This document shows positions 1 to 9,219 of a DNA stretch of 64,000 nucleotides, piece after piece; the stretch's first letter is position 1; every line of letters starts with the position of its first letter. Location of the stretch: NCBI RefSeq assembly GCF_021474685.1, contig NZ_JAKEIT010000005.1, forward strand, positions 1 to 64,000, in the 5' to 3' direction. Source of the stretch: Tetragenococcus halophilus. GTDB lineage: Bacteria > Bacillota > Bacilli > Lactobacillales > Enterococcaceae. A program made the position numbers and the translations under genes. The notes under the pieces are model-generated. The model did not search any database. It had not been told where the DNA came from and was given only the letters and a program-made list of their open reading frames with translations.

Positions 1-108
1 CATCGAAATATGACATGTGTGAAATATAACTTATTTAATTTGTAATAAAAACTAATGAACCTGTAATCGGTACTTATGTTATTCTATTTAATAGAGGGGG
101 ACGAGTAT

Positions 109-165
109 ATGGAAGATATTTTCTTTGCACCATTCGATTGGTTATATCGTCAATTCTCTGATTAG
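109..165 (+). CDS. Possible 18-residue peptide
   Basis: A short frame, starting MEDIFFAPFDW and ending before TAG, follows a purine-rich AGAGGGGG ribosome-binding site by about 9 bases. A strong intrinsic terminator begins 35 bases after the stop, so ribosome site, frame and terminator look like a compact transcription unit. The peptide is rich in aromatic residues and acidic at both ends; it has no signal peptide or membrane segment. I do not recognise a family. It could be a conserved microprotein, a leader peptide, or chance. Confidence 0.4.
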   Translation: MEDIFFAPFDWLYRQFSD

Positions 166-200
166 TAATTATTGAATAGCCGCTCGAAATATCGTTTGAA

Positions 201-231
201 AGACTTGACGAAATAGCGTCAAGTCTTTTTA
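201..231. terminator. Bidirectional intrinsic terminator
   Basis: Arms AGACTTGACG and CGTCAAGTCT enclose a 6-base loop and are followed by TTTTT. It can serve the small plus-strand frame to its left and, read the other way, the methionine sulfoxide reductase gene whose stop is a few bases to the right. Confidence 0.85.
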
Positions 232-237
232 TTTGTT

Positions 238-705
238 TTAAAACACTTCTAATAATTGTTTGCAATAATCTTCAAGATACTTTTTATCGGTTTGATCATA
301 ACTATCTACTTCTTTACTATCAATATCAAGAACACCAATCAATCGCTCATCTTTAACCATCGGCACGACAATTTCCGAAAGTGCCGCGGAGTCACATGCG
401 ATATAATTTTTATGCTCTTTTACATTTCCTACGATCACTGTCTGATTTGTATCAGCAGCTTCGCCGCAAACGCCTTTTCCCATTTGGATTCGTGTACAAG
501 AGACATTTCCTTGAAATGGCCCCAATATCAATTCATTTTCATCAAATAAATAAAATCCTGCAAATACAGTGTCTGGTAAGCTCATATTTAGCAAAGCTGA
601 TGCATTAGATAAAGTAGCTAACCAATTTTTTTCATCTTTGATCAATTCACTTTGCTGTGAAATCATCATTTCGTAGGTTTTTTGTTTTTCTTCTTTATTC
701 CACAT
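238..705 (-). CDS. msrC: Free methionine-R-sulfoxide reductase (GAF domain)
   Basis: A 155-residue cytoplasmic GAF-domain enzyme that reduces free methionine-(R)-sulfoxide, using thioredoxin. The family motif [12 protein letters not shown] is followed by GKGVCGEAA. The three cysteines expected for catalysis and resolution are present as C70, C80 and C104, with the same 10- and 24-residue spacing as in the characterised E. coli enzyme. Length is normal. The gene stands 17 bases downstream of the PFL-family gene on the same strand, so the two could share a transcript, but nothing suggests a common pathway. Its end is served by the hairpin to its left. The assignment rests on motif recognition and is firm. 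Confidence 0.92.
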   Translation of the reverse strand: MWNKEEKQKTYEMMISQQSELIKDEKNWLATLSNASALLNMSLPDTVFAGFYLFDENELILGPFQGNVSCTRIQMGKGVCGEAADTNQTVIVGNVKEHKNYIACDSAALSEIVVPMVKDERLIGVLDIDSKEVDSYDQTDKKYLEDYCKQLLEVF

Positions 706-722
706 AAATAACTCTCTCCATT

Positions 723-2072
723 TTAATTTTTAAATGAATGCAAAGGTGCAGGTATCCTGCCTCCACGTTGGATAAATTCAGAAGAGCTTGCATCATTGGT
801 TTTCATCACAGGTGCTGAACCTAGTAATCCCCCAAATTCAATATGATCACCCACATCTTTATCTTTAGCTGGAATTATACGTACTGCTGTTGTCTTGTGG
901 TTTACTACACCAATAGCTGCTTCGTCTGCGACCATTGCACTGATCGTATCAGCTGGTGTTTTACCAGGGATTGCAATCATGTCTAGGCCAACTGAACAAA
1001 TCGCTGTCATCGCCTCTAATTTTTCTAAATTTAACGAACCACCTTCAACTGCTTGAATCATCCCTGCATCTTCTGATACCGGAATAAAAGCACCTGATAG
1101 ACCGCCCACATGATTACAAGCCATAACGCCACCTTTTTTAACAGCATCATTTAATAATGCTAACGCCGCTGTGGTTCCATGAGTTCCGACTGATTCTAGT
1201 CCCATCTCTTCTAAAATTTGAGCAACACTATCGCCTACAGCCGGCGTTGGAGCTAAAGAAAGATCAACGATACCAAAAGGGATACCTAAACGTTTGGAGG
1301 TTTCTTTACCCACTAACTGTCCCATCCTTGTGATTTTAAAAGCTGTCTTTTTGACAGTCTCAGCGATAACATCAAAAGATTCTCCTTTGACTTTTTCTAG
1401 TGCTCTTTTCATAACACCCGGTCCACTAACACCTACATTAATCACTATATCAGCTTCTCCAAAGCCATGAAAAGCGCCGGCCATAAATGGGTTATCCTCT
1501 ACAGCATTGGCAAACACTACAAGTTTAGCACAGCCTAAATCTGATTTTTCTGCGGTTTGCTTAATCACAGTCCCCATGCGTTTTACCGCATCCATATTAA
1601 TTCCAGCTTTTGTTGAACCGATATTAACAGAAGAACATACATAATCTGTTTCTGCCAAAGCCTGAGGAATCGATTCAATCAGTGCTAAATCCGAGCCTTG
1701 AAATCCTTTTTCTACTAAGGCAGTATAACCTCCAATGAAATTTACATTTACTGCTTTAGCTGCTTGATCTAATGCCTTAGCAAATTTCACACAATCTGCA
1801 CTGTTTGCTTTGGTAGCAGAAGCAATACTTGCAATAGGTGTAACTGAAATCCGTTTATTTATAATAGGAATCCCGTATTCTGTAGCAATTTGATCACCTA
1901 CTTTGACTAAATTTTTAGCACAAGTGGTGATTTTTTGATAAATCTTACTACAAGCTGTATCAATATCAGCATCAATACAATCTAATAATGAAATACCCAT
2001 GGTAATTGTTCGAATATCCAAATTGTCTTCTTCTATCATACGGATCGTTTCAAATATTTGGTTGCTTTCCAT
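723..2072 (-). CDS. PFL family protein, UPF0210
   Basis: A 449-residue protein of the UPF0210 (DUF711) family, whose fold is related to pyruvate formate-lyase and ribonucleotide reductase barrels; no reaction is established. Recognisable family stretches include [12 protein letters not shown] near the N terminus, [13 protein letters not shown] mid-protein and [11 protein letters not shown] near the C terminus. It is glycine- and alanine-rich with no signal peptide, so it is cytoplasmic. It starts 10 bases after the ACT-domain gene on the same strand. This pairing recurs across Firmicutes and is usually read as a small-molecule-regulated enzyme plus its sensor. I give no specific function. Confidence 0.88.
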   Translation of the reverse strand: MESNQIFETIRMIEEDNLDIRTITMGISLLDCIDADIDTACSKIYQKITTCAKNLVKVGDQIATEYGIPIINKRISVTPIASIASATKANSADCVKFAKALDQAAKAVNVNFIGGYTALVEKGFQGSDLALIESIPQALAETDYVCSSVNIGSTKAGINMDAVKRMGTVIKQTAEKSDLGCAKLVVFANAVEDNPFMAGAFHGFGEADIVINVGVSGPGVMKRALEKVKGESFDVIAETVKKTAFKITRMGQLVGKETSKRLGIPFGIVDLSLAPTPAVGDSVAQILEEMGLESVGTHGTTAALALLNDAVKKGGVMACNHVGGLSGAFIPVSEDAGMIQAVEGGSLNLEKLEAMTAICSVGLDMIAIPGKTPADTISAMVADEAAIGVVNHKTTAVRIIPAKDKDVGDHIEFGGLLGSAPVMKTNDASSSEFIQRGGRIPAPLHSFKN

Positions 2073-2082
2073 ATCCTATCTC

Positions 2083-2358
2083 CTAACCTAACTTATGCAT
2101 AGCGTTAAAAATTTCTTCATTTTGAATACTAATTTTTACACCTAATTGTTGGCCCGTTTTATCTAGCTCTTGTCGTATATAATCAAAGCTAGTTTGTTTA
2201 TCCATATCTAAAATCATCATCATCGTAAAATAATCTTGCATAATTGTTTGTGTCATATCAACAATATTTATATTTAATATCGCTAAACTCTGACTTACAC
2301 CTGCCACGATACCAACTTTATCTTTACCGATCACAGTCAAAACTGCACGCATTGTCAT
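2083..2358 (-). CDS. ACT domain protein, UPF0237
   Basis: A 91-residue protein consisting of one ACT domain, starting MRAVLTVIGKDKVGIVAGV after one or two residues. ACT domains usually bind amino acids or related ligands and regulate a partner. The motif GKDKVGIVAGVSQ is the typical ligand-loop region. It is the first gene of a two-gene unit with the UPF0210 gene, 10 bases apart. A plausible ribosome site, AAAGGGGAATG, precedes the start. The regulated partner is probably the downstream UPF0210 protein, which is inference from gene order only. Confidence 0.88.
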   Translation of the reverse strand: MTMRAVLTVIGKDKVGIVAGVSQSLAILNINIVDMTQTIMQDYFTMMMILDMDKQTSFDYIRQELDKTGQQLGVKISIQNEEIFNAMHKLG

Positions 2359-2452
2359 TCCCCTTTTTAATTTTCTTTTTATTATAGCATAGCTGAATTT
2401 TCTAGAAGATATTTTACCATAGAAAAGCTTCTTTTTAATACTTTATTAGATA

Positions 2453-2510
2453 CAAAAAAAGCAATTGAGCTACTTTTTTAATCAATTGCAGCTCAATTGC
2501 TTTTTTTATA
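2453..2510. terminator. Intrinsic terminator, usable both ways
   Basis: Arms GCAATTGAGC (2461-2470) and GCTCAATTGC (2491-2500) are flanked by A7 on the left and T7 on the right. It lies immediately downstream of the universal stress protein gene, which reads leftward. Confidence 0.85.
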
Positions 2511-2518
2511 ATTTAAAA

Positions 2519-2953
2519 TTATTTAATAACCATCACATTACAAGGCGCATGGTTTACAACAAAAGAAGTTGTCGCTCCTACTAAAGCCTGGGCGATCGCC
2601 CCTTTACCTGTTGAACCAATAACGATCAAATCAATCGCATGTTCTTGTGGTAAATCCATACCAATCATTTCTTTAGGTGAACCAATTTCTACGATTCTTT
2701 CGATATTGTTTACACCAGCTTGTTGTGCAGTCTTTACTTTTTCGTCCATATCCTCTTCAATATTTTGTTTTTCATCTTTTAACAGACGAGAAAAGGCGTA
2801 AGCGCTGGTTGTCAATTCAACATCATTAATAATCCGAGCTAAAAAAACAGTAGCATTATTTCGTTTGGCAATTTCGATTGCTTCTTTAAAAGCTTTTTCC
2901 GATTGATTAGATCCATCAAGAGCAACTAATATTCTTTTATACGCTTCTAACAT
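2519..2953 (-). CDS. Universal stress protein, UspA family
   Basis: A 144-residue cytoplasmic Usp-domain protein. I start it at the ATG at 2953 (MLEAYKRILVALDGS) because AAAAGGAGGCG lies at good spacing before it; a longer upstream frame has no ribosome site. The N terminus has the beta-strand-plus-aspartate ILVALDGS. The C terminus has GSTGKGAIAQALVGA, close to the ATP-binding G-2x-G-9x-G(S/T) motif but with alanine after the last glycine. The family helps cells survive stress and often binds ATP; the client is unknown. It is divergent from rimM and has its own terminator. Confidence 0.9.
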   Translation of the reverse strand: MLEAYKRILVALDGSNQSEKAFKEAIEIAKRNNATVFLARIINDVELTTSAYAFSRLLKDEKQNIEEDMDEKVKTAQQAGVNNIERIVEIGSPKEMIGMDLPQEHAIDLIVIGSTGKGAIAQALVGATTSFVVNHAPCNVMVIK

Positions 2954-3095
2954 TGTAAGCGCCTCCTTTTCTTTTATTATATCATGAATAAAAAAAATAC
3001 CATAGTATTTTCTCACATGAACCAGCAAATCTAGCTTTCATTTTCTAAGCATGCTAAAATAAATGAGACGATACAAGAAACGAGGGATTATACTA

Positions 3096-3617
3096 GTGGA
3101 ATATCTAGAAGTAGGAAAAATTGTAAATACCCAAGGGATCAAAGGAGAAGTTCGTGTACTTTCACAAACCGATGCTCCACAAAAACGTTATCAAAAAGGC
3201 GCAAAATTAACTGTTTTTGTAAAAAATAAAGAACCCATCGAATTAACCGTAGCTAGTCATCGAAAACATAAAAGTTTTGATTTATTATCTTTTGAAGGCT
3301 ACCCTTCCATTAACGATGTTGAAGCTTTCCGAGATGGTATACTGATGGTGCCTAAAACTGAACTTACAGCATTAGACGAGGCCGAATATTATTATTATGA
3401 AATCATTGGTTTAGATGTTTATGAAGAAAATGGAGAAAAATTAGGACAGATAAAAGAAATTCTTTCGCCAGGTGCAAATGATGTCTGGGTGGTGCAAAGA
3501 AAGAACAAAGCTGACGCCTTGATTCCATTTATTACCTCTGTTGTAAAAAAAATCGATCTAGAGAATCAAAAAGTTTATGTAGAAATTCCAGAAGGGCTGT
3601 TAGATGATGAAGATTGA
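3096..3617 (+). CDS. rimM: Ribosome maturation factor RimM
   Basis: RimM binds ribosomal protein S19 and helps mature the head of the 30S subunit. The sequence has the N-terminal RimM barrel ([15 protein letters not shown]) and the C-terminal PRC barrel with [14 protein letters not shown] start at the GTG at 3096, which follows CGAGGGATT by about 9 bases and gives 173 residues, the usual length; an upstream ATG at 3063 would add eleven atypical residues. The stop overlaps the start of trmD, so translation is probably coupled. In most Firmicutes rimM and trmD sit behind ffh, rpsP and khpA, which here lie over 20 kb away on the other strand. Confidence 0.95.
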   Translation: MEYLEVGKIVNTQGIKGEVRVLSQTDAPQKRYQKGAKLTVFVKNKEPIELTVASHRKHKSFDLLSFEGYPSINDVEAFRDGILMVPKTELTALDEAEYYYYEIIGLDVYEENGEKLGQIKEILSPGANDVWVVQRKNKADALIPFITSVVKKIDLENQKVYVEIPEGLLDDED

Positions 3618-4338
3618 TGTATTAACCTTGTTTCCTAAAATGTTTGAAGGACCTATGAATGAATCAATTTTAGGTAAAGCACAAGAAAAAGGACAACTAG
3701 AGATGAATATTTCAAATTTTCGAGATTATTCAGATAATAAACACCACACTGTAGATGATTATCCTTACGGTGGCGGTGCTGGTATGCTTTTAAAAGTACA
3801 ACCGATTTATGATAATTTACAAGCCATAAAAAAAGCGAACCCGGAAACTAAAAAACGTATTGTATTACTAGATCCAGCGGGTGCTCCCTTTAACCAAAAA
3901 ATGGCAGAAGATTTTTCTCAGGAGGAGCATTTAGTATTTATCTGTGGCCATTATGAAGGCTATGACGAACGTATACGCTCTTTAGTAACAGATGAAGTGT
4001 CTATCGGAGACTACGTGCTGACAGGGGGAGAATTAGGGGCAATGGTGATGATCGATGCTACAGTTCGTTTGTTGCCAGAAGTATTAGGAAATGAAGTATC
4101 AGCAAAAACTGATTCTCATTCAACCGGTTTATTGGAACATCCTCAATATACACGACCTGCTGTGTTCAAAGACATGGAGGTGCCTGAAGTTTTAAAAAAT
4201 GGAAACCACAAATTAATTGAAACTTGGCAGCTAAAAGAAGCACTGCGGCGTACTTGGCAACGCAGGCCAGATATGCTCGAAAAAATTGATCTAAGTAGTG
4301 AAATGCAAAAACTTCTTGAAAAGATTCAGCAAGAGTAA
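3604..4338 (+). CDS. trmD: tRNA (guanine-37-N1)-methyltransferase TrmD
   Basis: TrmD adds the N1 methyl group to G37 of tRNAs with a G at position 36, using S-adenosylmethionine, and so prevents +1 frameshifting. The SPOUT trefoil-knot core is evident as [12 protein letters not shown] followed by [15 protein letters not shown]. It is 244 residues, as usual. Two adjacent ATG codons (3604, 3607) could start it; [10 protein letters not shown] from 3607 fits homologues best. It overlaps rimM by 14 or 11 bases. The ribosomal protein L19 gene that normally follows is not here; an unrelated membrane protein gene comes next. Confidence 0.96.
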   Translation: MMKIDVLTLFPKMFEGPMNESILGKAQEKGQLEMNISNFRDYSDNKHHTVDDYPYGGGAGMLLKVQPIYDNLQAIKKANPETKKRIVLLDPAGAPFNQKMAEDFSQEEHLVFICGHYEGYDERIRSLVTDEVSIGDYVLTGGELGAMVMIDATVRLLPEVLGNEVSAKTDSHSTGLLEHPQYTRPAVFKDMEVPEVLKNGNHKLIETWQLKEALRRTWQRRPDMLEKIDLSSEMQKLLEKIQQE

Positions 4339-4415
4339 TATACTTTTAACTATTTTTAGCCGGTAAAAGTGCGCTACTATTGTAAAACTAGCTATTATTT
4401 TTGGAGGTTACTGAT

Positions 4416-5462
4416 TTGTCAGCTATTCTTTCCATGTTTTTTACTTTTATTGTCGCCTTTATAGGAGCAAAAATTGGGCAGAAATTCCATTTTCCTGCCC
4501 CTTTTATGATTGGCAGCATGCTTGCAGTGATGCTTTTTTCTGTAGTCTCAGACACGGCTTATTTTCCCCAACAAGCAAAAGTAATCGCGCAAATCGTGGC
4601 TGGCATTTTTATCGGCCAAAAATTGACTCGTAATGATGTGATCAATTTAAAATATGTTATTAAACCCACAATTTTACTACTACTGATTTTAACCGTTAAT
4701 ACCTTTATTCTAGGTTTTGTTTTTTCTTGGCTTTTTAATTGGAATGTGTTAACTGGGCTTTTGGCCTCTACACCTGGTGGTTTAATGGATACTACTTTAA
4801 TTGCAGCAGATTTTTCTGCTGAAATTCACGTGGTCGCGATTATGCAATTAGTACGTAGTGTAGGCGTACTGCTAATTTTTCCTAGCTGGATCAACCTTTT
4901 TTCCACTGAGGAAACCTCAGAAACAAGCAAGGAAAAAGAGGATCAGAAAGATCAAAGTTCTAAGCTAAATAAGAAACACTTTTTTATCGTTATGTCAATT
5001 GGTATTGTGGGCGGTTTACTTGGTTATGTTTTAGGTTTTCCAGCTGGAACACTTAGTTTATCTTTACTTTTTTCTGCCTTATTTAAATTACGCACTAATA
5101 TTAGCGCTTTTCCAATTCAAATCCGACAATTTGCACAAATTTTAGCTGGTTCTATGGTAGGGGCAAGTTTTACCCGTGAAGTCGCATCCTCTTTAAGAAC
5201 TTTTCTTATTCCAGCGGTGCTTTTAATTGTTATCTATTTATTCATCAGTTATCTCTATGCACAGATAAACAAACATAAGGGCTGGTTGGACTTTACTTCG
5301 GCTTTATTTGCTTCCTGTCCAGCAGGTGCTACCGATATTGCACTAATCTCTGCAGATTATGGTGTCAATATGAATAGCGTTGCTATGATTCAAATTGCTC
5401 GTTTGATTCATGCGGTTGGGATTATGCCTTTATTGTACCAATTTGTTAGTTTATTTCTTTGA
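4416..5462 (+). CDS. AbrB-family integral membrane protein
   Basis: A polytopic membrane protein of about 348 residues belonging to the AbrB/ammonia-monooxygenase-like membrane family (unrelated to the DNA-binding AbrB). Two repeats are visible: each carries GAKIGQKFHFPAP or similar, then an ASTPGGLMDTTLIA motif, echoed near the C terminus by ASCPAGATDIALIS. About ten hydrophobic segments are present. I start at TTG 4416, 8 bases after GGAGG; an in-frame TTG at 4401 overlaps that ribosome site. Members are thought to be transporters, but the substrate is unknown. It converges on the ABC permease gene with only 6 bases between the stops. Confidence 0.85.
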   Translation: MSAILSMFFTFIVAFIGAKIGQKFHFPAPFMIGSMLAVMLFSVVSDTAYFPQQAKVIAQIVAGIFIGQKLTRNDVINLKYVIKPTILLLLILTVNTFILGFVFSWLFNWNVLTGLLASTPGGLMDTTLIAADFSAEIHVVAIMQLVRSVGVLLIFPSWINLFSTEETSETSKEKEDQKDQSSKLNKKHFFIVMSIGIVGGLLGYVLGFPAGTLSLSLLFSALFKLRTNISAFPIQIRQFAQILAGSMVGASFTREVASSLRTFLIPAVLLIVIYLFISYLYAQINKHKGWLDFTSALFASCPAGATDIALISADYGVNMNSVAMIQIARLIHAVGIMPLLYQFVSLFL

Positions 5463-5468
5463 AAAAAT

Positions 5469-6245
5469 TTAAGTTTGATCTGCATACTTCCACCAAGCTG
5501 TGGTAGCTAATATACCCAACAGACTCATTAAGATAACAATAACTATACTGATAGGATCAAGAATAGAAACCCCAGTGATACCACTTGCTAATGCAGGAAT
5601 CGACCAGGGAAAAAGTTCACCATACCCTATTGCAGCAATAAGTTGGGAAAAGACGACTGTGATAATGATAAAGGTAAGTGGAGGTAAGAAACCACGCCCT
5701 ACACTAGCAAAAAATGCAACAGGTGTGGATAAAAAGATTGTCAATAAAGAACTGATTATAAATGTCTCAATACCTTGTAACAATACATTCAATGAAGAAC
5801 CAGGAAGCTCAACAAAGTATCCTACAATAAGACTTGTGATAAATACAGCCACAGAAAGTATACAACACCATAAAAAGACAACGATGAATTTGGAAAGTAC
5901 GATAATACTTCGTGGTATTGGTAGAGCGAGCAAATCTTTTATCGTTCGATCAGAATATTCTCTGCCAAAAATCCAAGCTGTACTAAAACCAAATACAAAC
6001 AAACCTCCAATAGAAACCGCTTGTGCAAGCAAATCTAAATACGAAGACCAACTAGCGATTCCTAAAATTTGCGCCTTTGTTGAAATAACCCCCAATTTTT
6101 CTGCTAATTCAGGATCCTTTAAAACGAACATAAAAAATCCAGCTGCAAAAGGAAGCAAAGAAAAAGCTAATAAGCCAGCTAATGGTAATTTAGACTTAAA
6201 AAATTTTTCCCATTCTATAGAAATACAAGTAACTGACTTACCCAT
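5469..6245 (-). CDS. ABC-2 type transporter permease
   Basis: A 258-residue membrane protein with about six hydrophobic segments. Its arrangement (cytoplasmic start, an FGREYSDRTIKDLL motif after the second segment, then four more segments) is typical of ABC-2 permeases in exporters of antibiotics, peptides or lipids. It begins one base after the stop of the ATPase gene and so is co-translated with it. Together with the upstream TetR regulator it makes a three-gene unit. The exported compound cannot be told from sequence; similarity to bacitracin- or lantibiotic-type exporters is possible but not shown. Confidence 0.85.
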   Translation of the reverse strand: MGKSVTCISIEWEKFFKSKLPLAGLLAFSLLPFAAGFFMFVLKDPELAEKLGVISTKAQILGIASWSSYLDLLAQAVSIGGLFVFGFSTAWIFGREYSDRTIKDLLALPIPRSIIVLSKFIVVFLWCCILSVAVFITSLIVGYFVELPGSSLNVLLQGIETFIISSLLTIFLSTPVAFFASVGRGFLPPLTFIIITVVFSQLIAAIGYGELFPWSIPALASGITGVSILDPISIVIVILMSLLGILATTAWWKYADQT

Positions 6246-6246
6246 T

Positions 6247-7182
6247 TTAGGTGTTCTCCTTTTCTTTGATAGTTCTTAAAAAGAACATTTCTAAATCCTC
6301 TTTTTCAACTTTTAATAGATTAGGAGGATAGCCGGCCTTCACAAGTATGGTGACGACTTTCTCAGGATTACTTATTGCATCTTCATTAGTAATCTGCAGG
6401 TCATTTAAGCCTTCTTCTAAAACTTTTACATCATATCCTGACTGGGATAAAACGCTTCTCATTTCTTTTTTAAAAGGACCATTCAATATAAGCGATTTTC
6501 TCAATTGCTGTTCAAGTTGTTTGTTACTTATCTTCTTAGTTAACTGTCCATAATGGATAATAGCAATATTTGTCGCCATTTTACTAATTTCCTCTAATTT
6601 ATGGCTCGATATTAAAATTGTTACTCCGAATTTTTCTGCTAATTCAATTAACAACTGACGAACTTCAACAACACCTGCAGGATCCAAGCCATTGGTGGGT
6701 TCATCAAGAATTAAAACTTGAGGTTTATGTATCATTGCTTTTGCTATACCAAGACGTTGGTTATTTCCTTGAGAAAGATGTTTTGCTTTTTTTGCTTCAT
6801 GCTCTTTCAATCTTAATTTCTTTATAATCCAGTCAATTCTATACTTATCTTTTATTTCCCTTAACTGACGAACAATTTCTAAATTTTCTCTTACGGTTAA
6901 CTCGGGATAGGAATAAGGTGTTTCTACAATATAGCCGACATCTTGCCAAATTTCTGTATTTCTTTTATTAATCTTTGTGCCTTGAATAAAACATTCGCCC
7001 TTTGTAGGTTTTACCATACCTAATAACGTTTTTATTGTCGTTGTCTTTCCCGCTCCATTTAGTCCCAAAAAACCAAATATTTCCCCTTGCTGAATTGATA
7101 AATTCACATTATCAACTACAGTGTTTTTCCCATATTTTTTGGATAAATCAGCAATCCTAATAACTTCTTTCATTTTTATCAT
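6247..7182 (-). CDS. ABC transporter ATP-binding protein
   Basis: A 311-residue ATPase that powers the neighbouring permease. Visible motifs are Walker A GLNGAGKTT (residues 40-48), the Q-loop region YIVETPYSYP, an atypical signature LSQGNNQRLG, Walker B VLILDEPTNGLDP and the switch histidine in ILISSHKLEE. The C-terminal 90 residues form the accessory region common in ABC-2 drug exporters. The start ATG overlaps the end region of the TetR gene, whose last codons GAGGAGGCC also supply the ribosome site, so translation is coupled. A second ATG at 7173 is a less likely start. Confidence 0.92.
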   Translation of the reverse strand: MIKMKEVIRIADLSKKYGKNTVVDNVNLSIQQGEIFGFLGLNGAGKTTTIKTLLGMVKPTKGECFIQGTKINKRNTEIWQDVGYIVETPYSYPELTVRENLEIVRQLREIKDKYRIDWIIKKLRLKEHEAKKAKHLSQGNNQRLGIAKAMIHKPQVLILDEPTNGLDPAGVVEVRQLLIELAEKFGVTILISSHKLEEISKMATNIAIIHYGQLTKKISNKQLEQQLRKSLILNGPFKKEMRSVLSQSGYDVKVLEEGLNDLQITNEDAISNPEKVVTILVKAGYPPNLLKVEKEDLEMFFLRTIKEKENT

Positions 7183-7776
7183 TCAGGCCTCCTCAATGAT
7201 TTGTTGCGCAAGTCCATTTATCAATACCTCCAATACTTCATCAAATTGTTTTTCCCCAATTGCTTCTGTATGCAGCATACTCATAAAAATCGCTCTTAAG
7301 GAAGCAGAAAATAGATCTGCACTTATTCCTTTTTTTAATTTTACATGAGAAAGAATTTCTTCTATCACTGTTTCATCAAAGGAGTGATGATGAGTAATTA
7401 TGTCTTTAGGTAATTTTCTCATTAATAATTCAATTTCTTGATTTTGAAGAATTGTCATCACAAAAGAATATCTTATATTTTTATAGGCGTTATAAAGTAA
7501 TCGTGTAAATTTCTCAACATCAATATAATCTTCTTTTTTTAAATGATCTACTAAACCATTCATCATATTTTTTTGATATTCTTCTAAAATGACAAAAAAG
7601 AGCATTTCTTTACTAGGATAGAAACTATAAAAAGAACCTTTCGATATTCCTGCCATTTTTGTTATTTGCGCAACTGTCGTTTTTTGGACACCATATTTGA
7701 ATAAACATTTTCTGGCGACTTCATGTAATTTCTCTTCTATAAATACTTTCTCATCCTTACTAAATGCAGTAGTCAT
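7183..7776 (-). CDS. TetR/AcrR family transcriptional regulator
   Basis: A 197-residue repressor-type protein. The N-terminal helix-turn-helix is plain: VQKTTVAQITKMAGISKGS then FYSFYPSKEMLFF (about residues 30-62). The C-terminal ligand domain is not conserved enough to name a ligand. It is the first gene of an operon with the ABC exporter, which implies that it senses the exported compound or a related stress and represses its own operon; this is inference from context. The 190 bases upstream, shared with the divergent permease gene, should hold its operator. Confidence 0.9.
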   Translation of the reverse strand: MTTAFSKDEKVFIEEKLHEVARKCLFKYGVQKTTVAQITKMAGISKGSFYSFYPSKEMLFFVILEEYQKNMMNGLVDHLKKEDYIDVEKFTRLLYNAYKNIRYSFVMTILQNQEIELLMRKLPKDIITHHHSFDETVIEEILSHVKLKKGISADLFSASLRAIFMSMLHTEAIGEKQFDEVLEVLINGLAQQIIEEA

Positions 7777-7966
7777 AATTACCTCCGAAGACGCTATGAA
7801 TTTTTATGTTTTTATAGTCATAGCTTAACATGAAACTATATATTTTTCTATTAAAAAGGACCTATATTTATTTAACCTCATTGCAAAACAAATTTAACGG
7901 CTTTTCATTTTAACTATCATAGAAGAGTGCTAAAATAATAATACAATAGAATTCATGAGGAGCTAG

Positions 7967-9070
7967 ATGATGAAAAAGCTAATCAAATTTTTTCGTGAAG
8001 ACCTTCTTTTCAGTGTTTCACTTTTACTAGCTATAATCGCTGTTATTTGGGGACGTTTTTCCATGCAGGATATTAACTTTAAGGTCATTGCAACACTGGC
8101 TGGCTTAATGTTAGTTATCAATGGTCTAGATAATAGCGGTATTTTAAGCTATTTTGGCCATATTTTAGTAAGAAAAAGCGTATCTTTTAGACAATTGATT
8201 CGTTATATTGTACTTCTGAGTTTTTTTAGTTCAATGTTTTTAACAAATGATGTTGCTATATTGACTTTACTACCTATTTACCTGCGACTAACTCGATTTA
8301 TCCCTAACCGTCAAGCTGTATTGCTAGGTACAGTTTATACGATTGCAGCTGCAAATCTTGGTAGTAGTTTTTTTCCGTTTGGGAATCCACAAAACTTATT
8401 TTTATATTCCTACTATAAAATACCTTTATTAGACTTTTTTTATTCTACCGCTTTACTAGCGATTATTTCTTTAGCAATATTAATGATCTCTATACAATTT
8501 ATGCCAAAAGAATCGCTTAGTTTAACTGTTACAGATAATCAATTTGATCATAAAAAAACAACCGTTTACGGCATTTTGATGGTCATTATGATTGCCGGGG
8601 TACTAAATATCGTTGATTATCTTTTCACACTTGCAATTGTTATTGTCGTTATCTTTTTTTGGCAACCTAAACTTTTTAAGACTATCGATTATCGCTTGCT
8701 AGCTACCTTTGCTTTCTTTTTTATTATCGTTGGAAACATCAGTCAGTCTGAAGGTTTAATTCATTGGCTCCAATCAATTTTTACTAATGCAAGAAATACC
8801 TTATTAGGTAGTATTTTGACTTCGCAAGTCATTTCTAATGTACCTGCAGCTATTTTACTGGCTCCTTTTACAAAGTACCATCAATCTCTTCTTTTAGGTG
8901 TAAATATCGGCGGCTTAGGTACATTGATTGCTTCTTTAGCAAACTTGATTGGATATAAAATCGTAAAACTTCAAGTTCCGAACGATCGTAAATATTTTAC
9001 ACGTCATTTTTATCTGATAAACATTATTTATCTATCGTTATTAACACTGATTATTTTATTTATTATTTGA
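7967..9070 (+). CDS. SLC13/ArsB-like ion permease
   Basis: A 367-residue membrane protein with about ten to eleven hydrophobic segments. The pairs MFLTNDVAILTLLPIY and GSSFFPFGNPQNLF, and later SQVISNVPAAILLAPF, are the repeat motifs of the ion-transporter superfamily that includes ArsB, NhaD and SLC13 dicarboxylate or citrate carriers. GAGGAG precedes two adjacent ATG codons (7967, 7970). It converges on citX and shares a terminator with it. Closeness to the citrate genes invites a carboxylate-transport role, but the strand and separate promoter make that only a guess. Confidence 0.82.
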   Translation: MMKKLIKFFREDLLFSVSLLLAIIAVIWGRFSMQDINFKVIATLAGLMLVINGLDNSGILSYFGHILVRKSVSFRQLIRYIVLLSFFSSMFLTNDVAILTLLPIYLRLTRFIPNRQAVLLGTVYTIAAANLGSSFFPFGNPQNLFLYSYYKIPLLDFFYSTALLAIISLAILMISIQFMPKESLSLTVTDNQFDHKKTTVYGILMVIMIAGVLNIVDYLFTLAIVIVVIFFWQPKLFKTIDYRLLATFAFFFIIVGNISQSEGLIHWLQSIFTNARNTLLGSILTSQVISNVPAAILLAPFTKYHQSLLLGVNIGGLGTLIASLANLIGYKIVKLQVPNDRKYFTRHFYLINIIYLSLLTLIILFII

Positions 9071-9174
9071 AAAAATTTTACACCTCGATGAAATTAAGCA
9101 GCCATCGTTGAAAACTTAGATAAAATCAAAATCGAATAATCTTCTAAATAATACTTTATCGATTACAGGTATCA

Positions 9175-9217
9175 AAAAAAGAACCAAGCATTGGATTTAA
9201 CGCTTGGTTCTTTTTGT
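9175..9217. terminator. Bidirectional terminator between permease and citX
   Basis: Arms GAACCAAGC (9181-9189) and GCTTGGTTC (9202-9210) are preceded by a run of A and followed by TTTTTG. It can end both the plus-strand permease transcript and the minus-strand cit operon, whose last stop is at 9220. Confidence 0.85.
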
Positions 9218-9219
9218 GT

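Noticed and set aside
4339-4400. Terminator after trmD
   Set aside because: CTTTTA/TAAAAG can pair, but the stem is short, AT-rich, has a long loop and no T run, so transcription may continue into the AbrB-type gene.
5500-6279. Long plus-strand frame of 259 codons opposite the ABC permease
   Set aside because: It lies entirely antisense to a well-supported permease gene, has no ribosome site and reads as low-complexity Ile/Thr/Lys sequence, a mirror of hydrophobic codons.
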